From: Allium sativum
Taxonomy: Eukaryota > Streptophyta > Magnoliopsida > Asparagales > Amaryllidaceae
Assembly: GCA_030737875.1 (NCBI GenBank)
Contig: CM060915.1
Location: forward strand, 632,588,786 to 632,652,785
Reading direction: 5' to 3'
DNA: 64,000 nucleotides
The position numbers and the translations under genes are program-made. Below the pieces are notes generated by a model, which saw only the letters and a list, made by a program, of their open reading frames with translations, made no database searches and was not told the origin of the DNA. Below are positions 57,336 to 64,000 of the stretch, in pieces (position 1 is the stretch's first letter; the number at the start of each line of letters is the position of its first letter).

Positions 57336-60300
57336 CTAATTTTGAAATTAATTAAATTAAAAATAAAAAGAAAATACGCTCAAATACTTGTATAAATACA
57401 CGGATGAACAGTAGCTTCTTCTTCCCGCTCGTTTCACCGCCGCCTAACCCATTCCCATCAAATATTCTTCCTTTGATTTCTCCTTCGTTTCTCAACGAAA
57501 TTCTTCGCCGTAGTACAACTTTTCAAAGAGATTTTCGTGTTCTTCGATTCTAGACCGGAATCAAAGCCTCTCGTGGCCTGTAGCCGCCACCCCAACCTCC
57601 CAAACCTGCCGCCGTCACGCCTAATCTAGGCCCACCACGGCGAACCACAACCCCCCTTCTCCCGGAGATTTTAGCCCTCTCCTAGCTCTCCGACGCCACG
57701 CAATCGGTTCTGGAAACCATCAACTACATCTCACGATTTCTGGAATTAAAGATTTGAACAAATTGAAATTATAAAGGTATGAACATTTCAGATTTTTCGA
57801 CGCTTTTATCTGTTACAGTAGCAGTTGTGAAAAGAAATTTGATAATTTGTTCATATGAACTTCAAACCGAAAAAAAAAATTCAGATCCGAGAGAACCGTG
57901 ACTTCAAATACGACTTTTAAAAAAAAGCGATTGGGACAAATTCTTATCCAATCAAGGTGAGATTCTATTTTAAATAATTAAATTATTAATTTTCCTTTGT
58001 TATTTAAATAATTGAATGGTGAATGAAGTAGATCTGAGATCTAATAATATTCTGAATGATTGTTTGGTTTATCTGTGTGTATAATTCCAGATCTGCTAGT
58101 TAAAAATTTCAGATCTGTATGTGATGGAAAATTTGAATAATCATTTTGTTTAATTTTGTCGAATCATGTTTTGTTGATATTCTATGAATCATGTATATAT
58201 AAAAATATCACCTTGTTCATGTTTTTGAATTGAACTAGAAAATTTCAATTCAATACTACCTTGTTGTTATTTGATTTGACTAGACCTTTTTAGTTCAAAT
58301 ATAATATTGATATGATGTTTGTAGGATTGAAATATGACAATATGAAAGAAATTACATTTATATTTAATGTAATTAGGACATGAATTTTTCACCGCAATAA
58401 AAATTACATTTGTAGGTGATAAATAAAAGTATGATTTTGCGATGCAATATAAACTACATTTTCTCTTAATGTAATTAAAGACATGAATTTACATTGTAAT
58501 AAAAAAAGACATTTTTTTTACATTGTAATTAAAAAGACATGATTTTTACAATGTAAACAAAATTACATTTTTTATAAAGGTATGAAGAAAATTACTTTTT
58601 ACTAAAAACAAAAAGGAAAAAAAATGATGGTATGAAATGAAAATTAGGTTTTTATTAAAAATAAAAAGACACGATTAACGGTATAATAAAAAGATTAGAT
58701 TTTTGCATTGTAAATAAAAAGATTAGATTTTTGCATTGTAAATAAAAAGATTAGATTTTTACATTGTAAATAAAAAGATTTGGTTTTTACATTATAATTG
58801 AAATTTGTACCGCATAGAAAATTACATTTTTATACGTAATTAAAAGACCTGAAATTTATACCGCATAGAAAATTACATTTTTATATGTAATTAAAAGACA
58901 TGAAATTTATATCGCATAAATAGAATTACATTTTTATATGTAATTAAAGAAATAGAATTTACATGTAAAATAAAATTACATTTTTATATGTAAATTAAGA
59001 ATGAGAATTTGCATTGAAAACAAAATTACATTTCTATATGTAATTAAACAATAGGATCTTACATTGTAAATCAAAAAGCAAGATTGGACATGTTATGTTA
59101 ACTACATCTCTAATGTAATTAAAATGTAGAATTTGACGTTGTAAATAAAATTACATTTTTGATGACATTTAAAAAGATAAAAATTTTCATCGTTATGTTA
59201 ATTACATTTTTAATGTCATTAAAATGGGGATTTTTGCATTGTAGATTATTACATCTTAATGTAATTAAAAGAATGGATTTTCAATGAAATTATAAGAATG
59301 TAATTAAAAGAATAAAAGAATGAAATGCAACGTTGAAATATAATTTACATTTTTATGTAAACAAAAGAATAAAGAAATAAAAGAATGTTTTTAAATGTTG
59401 AAATATTATCATCATTTAAAATGAATTAAAAATGAATGGAGATCGGTAGTTGTTTAGCTCGTTGTTAAATCGAACGACGTTATTATGGTTAAAGGGTTTA
59501 TATTTATATATAAATATAAATAAATTTAAACGAATCGAGCGCGGTAGTTCACGTTTTGGAATCGTACATTTAAACGACTATATTGAACGATCCGACCGTC
59601 GGATTTTCCCAAAACGGAAACTGTTAGGACCGCTTAGGGAAGATCTTTCCAACGATATAAACTACGTTAAAATCCAACGGTTAGATGTTGAGAAAGGTGT
59701 AAATCAAAATTGGTTGAAACCAGCGCCAGGGTCGCCCCTCGACCCAAAGCGTCGTTAAATAAAGATATAATTATTTTAAATAATTAAAGATAAGAATTAA
59801 TCATTATAAAATAATATAACGATATGAAATGGGTTTTCTCAAATTATATATGCGAGAATTATTTGGAAAGTCCGAATTAATCTCATTCCAAATAATCAAA
59901 CGACGTTAAAAATCGAAGTTAAGAAGACGGCGATTGAAGACCGTCAATCTTCCCATCGAGTGGACAATGATCGAGGCCCTGAATTGACTTGCTCCCAATT
60001 CAAGGGTCATGGTAATTGTCCCAACGAACATGTTGATTGCACGGATATGCGGGTACCTCTTTTCCGTATGGGACGTACGTGACGAGGGTATCTCCATTTT
60101 CGTTCAGACCCAGAACGGGCTTATAAATGGAATGTGTGTCCGACATTGTACTCCTTTATATTGTATTTATTGAGTTTCTGCCGAATGTATGAATGATTGG
60201 TGGCGGAGAATTAATTCTCTTGCTTAACACCCTTTTATATATCCTGGCAAAGGATTGATAGTGTGATATGGAGTGTCAATGTGGCATACCAAGATGTAAT

Positions 60301-61576
60301 GATCAAGGTTTCTTGTTGAAAAGCAGAACCTTGTGGTGACGATCAAAGCACAACTTGAATAAGCATAGCTTTGTGTATTACGTAGCTTCACAAGCCTCAC
60401 AACCCGGTTGAGTCTAAAACGGAGCAAGGGAACGCAGGGAGAGCAGCACGTTTCTTTCTAGCTAGAAGTGATGTTTGGGTTTTACACGACCCGACATTTT
60501 ACTTATGTGGATGATGGAATGATGCGCCTCGGATATTAGGTCCTATAGGACCGGGAAACGTGTGTTCAGGAATTGCCAATCCGCAAAATCGTATGTGTGG
60601 ACCGGGCCTGCAGGATCCAAGGGTTCACAGCGGGGAATCCTGAGACATTAGCTAGAGTGTCTCGAATCGGTAAGGAGATCGTTCCTAGCCTTGACTCATG
60701 ATGGAAAACCAAATTCCCAATACAACCCTACGGACTTGATTGTATTACTTGTATGGAGACATAATATATGGTAGCTATGCTTCCTAGGATTGATACATTT
60801 ATTTTGGAATGTTTTTATATACACCAATAATAATATCAAATTCGCTTTATTGTACCAAGCATGTTTAATCATCATAAGGTAAAACTCTATCCTCTGGTTT
60901 GTGTTGCATTGTGTGATGGGACTAGAGTCTTATGATGATTCCATTTTTCCAAAAGCATTGCGTTGTTTTACGATTTATTAATTTTTATGTTCAGTCACCT
61001 TAATTTATGCATGACAATCCATTGGAATAAACCCGTTCCGCGTCAGCGGGGTGGTCTTTGGATTTGCCTTATTACTATTAGTTAAATTAGTTAAGAATTA
61101 TCACACCAGTCCCATGACTGACTCGTAGTTTGTTTTCACCTTTGCAAACTCGGGTGCCCTCTTTTCTACACGGGCAGCCAAGCAACAGGTTTCACTTCCT
61201 TTGGAGTTGTTGTCTTTGGAGCTTTCTTGGTGTTGCTTAGTTGAGGTGATGTTTTGGAGCTATGAAGACTTTCTATCATTTATCTTTTATTTGCATTTTA
61301 TCTTTAGACCTTGAGACATCCAAAACTTATTTTATTTCATGTTGTTCTATTTTGAAGTTGAAACTTATTTCCTTTGCTGAAACTTGATGTAATAATTTAG
61401 TACCCTGTGACTGTGGAAATCTGTGGTTGATGACATTCATATTTCAGCTGCTATGATGTTATTATTCTATAGTTTTCCTATGCTATGTTGTATCTGTGAT
61501 CTGTATTGTTGTATTTATGTTGTATTCCAAATGATTACTCCTTACTTTCATTCCGTGGAAGTTTGGGGTTATCACA
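57336..61576 (+). repeat. 3' LTR of element C, right part
   Basis: It continues the LTR interrupted at 46349, including the TATA box at 57391-57398, the leader, donor-like sites, the AT-rich array and the terminal GGGGTTATCACA. Divergence from the 5' LTR is visibly greater than between the two LTRs of D, as expected from the nesting. Confidence 0.92.
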
Positions 61577-62365
61577 TTCTTCTTGATTGTACCCTTAAGC
61601 AACTAATCTGGCTTTATTTCTTGTTATATTTCCAAGTTCATCTGTCTTGTTTTTATATACCCATTCCGTACCAATAACTGATTGATCGTTTGGTCGAGGC
61701 ACTAACTCCCAGACATCATTATGTTCAAATTGATTTAATTCTTCTTACATTGCGATAATCCAGTAGTCATCTGTAGCAGCTTCCTTTGGATTCTTTGGTT
61801 CAATAGCTGAAAGAAATGCTACATGACCCATTTGATTTAATTGACTTCTTGTTCGAACATGTGAATCAATTTCTCCAATAATGTTTTGAGTAGGATGATC
61901 TCATAGTATTCTGGGAGGTGATCTGATGGTTTCTATGGGATTATTCTCCGTACTTTCAAGACTAGTGTTTTCAATAATTTCATCATCGTCTTTATTCCTT
62001 ATATTTTTATCAAAATTTTCATCAAAAGATACATGTAAGGATTCTTCTATAGTATTAGTTCGTTTGTTGAAGATACGATATGCTTTACTACGTTCTGAAT
62101 ATCCAACAAAAATTCCATGATCGGCTTTTGCATCAAATTTTCCAAGATGATCTTTAGTGTCAAGAATAAAATATTTAGAACCAAAAATTATAAAGTATGA
62201 AATGTTTGGTTTTCTACCATTAAAAAGTTCATAAGGACTATTTTTAGTTAAAGGACGAATAGATATTCGATTTAATACGTAACAAGCAGTTGCTACTGCT
62301 TCTGCCCAAAATTGTTTAGGTAAAGTACTTGCATTAAGTAAAGTTCTAGCACATTCTTGTAATGT
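61577..62365 (-). pseudogene. Pol of element F, first part: integrase C-terminus to start of RT
   Basis: On the - strand it continues from the integrase core with ECARTLLNASTLPKQFWAEA and YELFNGRKPN. A basic linker (GKFDAKADHGIFVGYSERSK) and the RT start (WELVPRPNDQSVIGTEWVYK, ARLVAQGY) follow. It stops abruptly at the TTCTT junction with element C; the missing RT part resumes at 39545. In-frame stops occur near 62363 and elsewhere. Confidence 0.85.
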
Positions 62366-63075
62366 TCAATTCTTTCTTTCTACAACTCCGTTTTGTTGTG
62401 GAGTTCTAGGAAAAGAGAAATTATGATTTATTCCTTTCTTTTTACAAAAATGTTCAAAATATTCATTTTCGAATTCGCCACCATGATCACTACGATTTTT
62501 TTTGACTTTTAGATCTTTAGACTTTTGAATTCTTTTTATAAAATTTTTAAAGTGTTCAAAAGTATTACTTTTATTTTTCATAAATATAGTCCACGTATAT
62601 CTTGAAAAATCATCAATTATTACAAAAACATAACGGTTGTGATTTATGGATTGAATTTGAGTGGGACCAAACAAGTCCATATGTAGTAATTCTAATGGTT
62701 GTAAGGTTGAAATAACCTTTTTTGATTTAAAAGATGATTTGGTTAGTTTACCAATTGGACAATCTTCACATATATTGTTTATTTTAAAATTTACTTTTGG
62801 TAAACCTTTCACTAATTCATGTTTTGAAAGTTTTTGTATAGTTCTAAAATTTATGTGACAAAAACGTTTGTGCCATAACCAAGAATCATTGTTATTGGCA
62901 ATTAAGCACATTTCTTTATTGTTATTAACTTTCATATTTAAAACATAAATATTTCTATCTCTTTTTCCTTCAAAAATCGTATTTTGTTTGTTGTCAAAAA
63001 TGCTAAAATTATTTTCCGAAAAAGTTATTTTAAAACCTTTGTCACATAATTGACTAATATTAAGTAAATTATGTT
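62366..63075 (-). pseudogene. Integrase of element F
   Basis: A 189-codon open segment (62935-62366) holds the zinc-binding HHCC region (WHKRFCHINFRT with CEDCPIGK). The catalytic core has LLHMDLFGPTQ, DDFSRYTWTIF, SDHGGEFENEYF and the terminal QQNGVVERKN, so all three acidic catalytic residues are present. The preceding 140 bp read as the pre-integrase region in a shifted frame (break near 63080). A stop follows ERKN. The core itself looks undamaged. Confidence 0.9.
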
Positions 63076-63297
63076 TTAAATTTTAACTAAGGAAACTTTA
63101 GTAATAAGAGGTAGATTTGATATACCATAATTATACACATCTCCTTTGCCAATGATATAGCCTTTTGAGTTGTCTCCGAAGGTAACTGAGCCACCATCAA
63201 AATATGAAATATTTATAAGCATATCTTTGTCTCCTGTCATGTGTTTTGAGCATCCGCTATCTAAGATCCATTTTCTCTTTTTGAGTGGGACCTGCAA
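63076..63297 (-). pseudogene. Aspartic protease of element F
   Basis: KKRKWILDSGCSKHMTGD is the copia protease start with catalytic D-S-G, followed by GGSVTFGDNSKGYIIGKGDV. The frame stops at 63076 by a frameshift before the pre-integrase region. It belongs to the same polyprotein as the integrase and RT to its left. Confidence 0.85.
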
Positions 63298-63609
63298 AAA
63301 ATATTAATAAGAACATTGGTACCCACTTTTTTGATAGGGTCCTAAGAGTTAGTTCTTAGGAAGCCAAACCCAAATGGGTTTAGTATCCCTTTTATATAAA
63401 TAATTCTCATTATTATGTACAGTTTTCAAAAAAGATTTAATGTGCTTGTTTCTAATCAAACTATTGTTGGTTTTTGGAACCCATATTTTAATTTTATTAA
63501 TCAATTTTGGTTTATCTTTAATTTTTGACTCAATTTTCTTCTTTGGATTGTTCTTTGGAGAAAATTTTGATTCCCTTTAAAATCCTAAACCATTTTCATT
63601 TGAAGGAGG
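63298..63609 (-). pseudogene. gag-pol linker of element F, decayed
   Basis: Between the coiled-coil gag and the protease, the - strand reads lysine-rich linker sequence in broken frames, including KPIWVWLPKN near 63370. No zinc knuckle was recognised in this stretch. Confidence 0.5.
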
Positions 63610-64000
63610 TCAAGAGCTCTCTATGATTCTTGACAAATTCTCTCTTCCCTTATTAATTTTTGAAACATTTTTAGAAATGTTTTCTAACTTAGTTTGAATA
63701 CTTTTATTTTCTAATTCTAATTTTTTTACTTTAGATTTCAACCTGTGATTTTCAGAATTTATTTCATCATTCTTTCTCTTTTGAGTTTCGATTTCTTGAC
63801 TCAAAAGAGAAAGTTGATTATCTGGATTTGTAAGAGTGTTTTGAACTTTTTCAAGTTCTTCTTCCAGAATAATTTTTTCATCTTTCAACATATCTCTTTC
63901 AAATTCAGCTTTATTCTGATTTTCACGAGTTTCTTTAAGCTTCTTCTTAAGAGTTTTTATAATATTTAAAAATTCAGCATTAACATCTATTAATTCTTCA
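63610..64000 (-). pseudogene. gag of element F, C-terminal coiled coil (runs off window)
   Basis: One frame is open from the window end to a stop at 63610, about 130 codons rich in E, K, N, L and I. It has heptad-like spacing, for example EELEKVQNTLTNPDNQLSLL and NHRLKSKVKKLELENKSI, a strong coiled coil. Coiled coils in gag are a described Sirevirus feature. The N-terminal gag and the 5' LTR lie beyond 64000. Confidence 0.7.

Larger units (their letters stand above)
39546..61576 (+). mobile_element. Giant-LTR gypsy element C with gag only (TR-GAG-like), carrying D
   Basis: The 5' LTR is 39546-44477 (4,932 bp). The interior is 44478-45687 (1,210 bp). The 3' LTR is 45688-46349 plus 57336-61576 (4,903 bp) once element D is removed. 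TTCTT flanks it on both sides (39541-39545 and 61577-61581). The primer site and polypurine tract are present. The only coding is a damaged gag with the start of protease. LTRs make up about 89 percent of the 11-kb element. It resembles the described TR-GAG class of non-autonomous elements, but the LTRs are unusually long. Confidence 0.92.
34461..64000 (-). mobile_element. Ty1/copia element F, Sirevirus-like, minus strand, open at right edge
   Basis: On the - strand the order is gag coiled coil (from the window end), protease, integrase, RT and RNase H. Then come two extra frames, a polypurine tract and a 1,017-bp 3' LTR ending at 34461. Protease-integrase-RT order marks it as copia. The coiled-coil gag, extra frames between pol and the 3' LTR, and repeated polypurine tracts are known Sirevirus traits. 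The pol gene is split at 39545/61577 by element C with a TTCTT duplication. The likely target duplication on the left is GAAAG (34456-34460). The 5' LTR is outside the window. Confidence 0.88.

Overview
The window is plant nuclear DNA. It is AT-rich and almost entirely built of LTR retrotransposons, with one recognisable host gene remnant and one DNA-transposon fragment. Evidence for a flowering plant, most likely a dicot: Ty3/gypsy gag-pol with tRNA-Met-type primer sites, a Sirevirus-like Ty1/copia element, a PIF/Harbinger-like ORF1, and a cytosolic-type plant glutathione reductase exon. The species cannot be named from this sequence. No tRNA, rRNA, CRISPR array or intact host gene was seen.

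Layout. (1) 1-9115: gypsy element A on the + strand. The window starts inside its 5' LTR. It has a gag-protease-RT frame and a broken remainder of pol, then a complete 3,145-bp LTR. (2) 9116-23074: an older, gene-derived island. It holds two copies of a ~1.6-kb sequence (9116-10710 and 16442-20580), an LTR (H, 10924-14112) flanked by internal sequence on both sides, the last exons of glutathione reductase (15405-15976, - strand), a 2.6-kb non-coding element (G, 16467-19039) that splits the second copy, and the left end of a Harbinger-like transposon (22285-23074). (3) 23075-34460: gypsy element B, related to A. Its LTR is split by a 6.2-kb non-coding element E (25977-32194), and its pol is cut at the RT active site. 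(4) 34461-64000: Sirevirus-like copia element F on the - strand, running off the right end. Its pol is split by gypsy element C (39546-61576), whose own 3' LTR is split by element D (46350-57330, - strand).

The nesting is B > F > C > D, plus E inside B. Junctions read directly from the sequence carry 5-bp target duplications: GTGAG for E, TTCTT for C and AAACC for D. C and D have LTRs of 4.8-4.9 kb around only 1.2-1.3 kb of internal DNA. C carries a gag remnant only, and D has no recognisable coding sequence.

The most unusual signal is in the LTRs of A and B. A ~100-bp module occurs twice in tandem in each. In all four modules three helices keep their pairing although their sequences differ, while the joining segments (CGAGG, TGTGRGA and a CCGG-capped loop) are conserved. 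This looks like a selected structured RNA. Other signals worth checking are clustered 10-12-bp palindromes in the Sirevirus LTR and 3' region, GTCGAC palindrome clusters upstream of the TATA boxes of A and B, a polypyrimidine-CAG acceptor shared by the A and B LTRs, and element G, whose LTR has absorbed a copy of its own primer-binding site.
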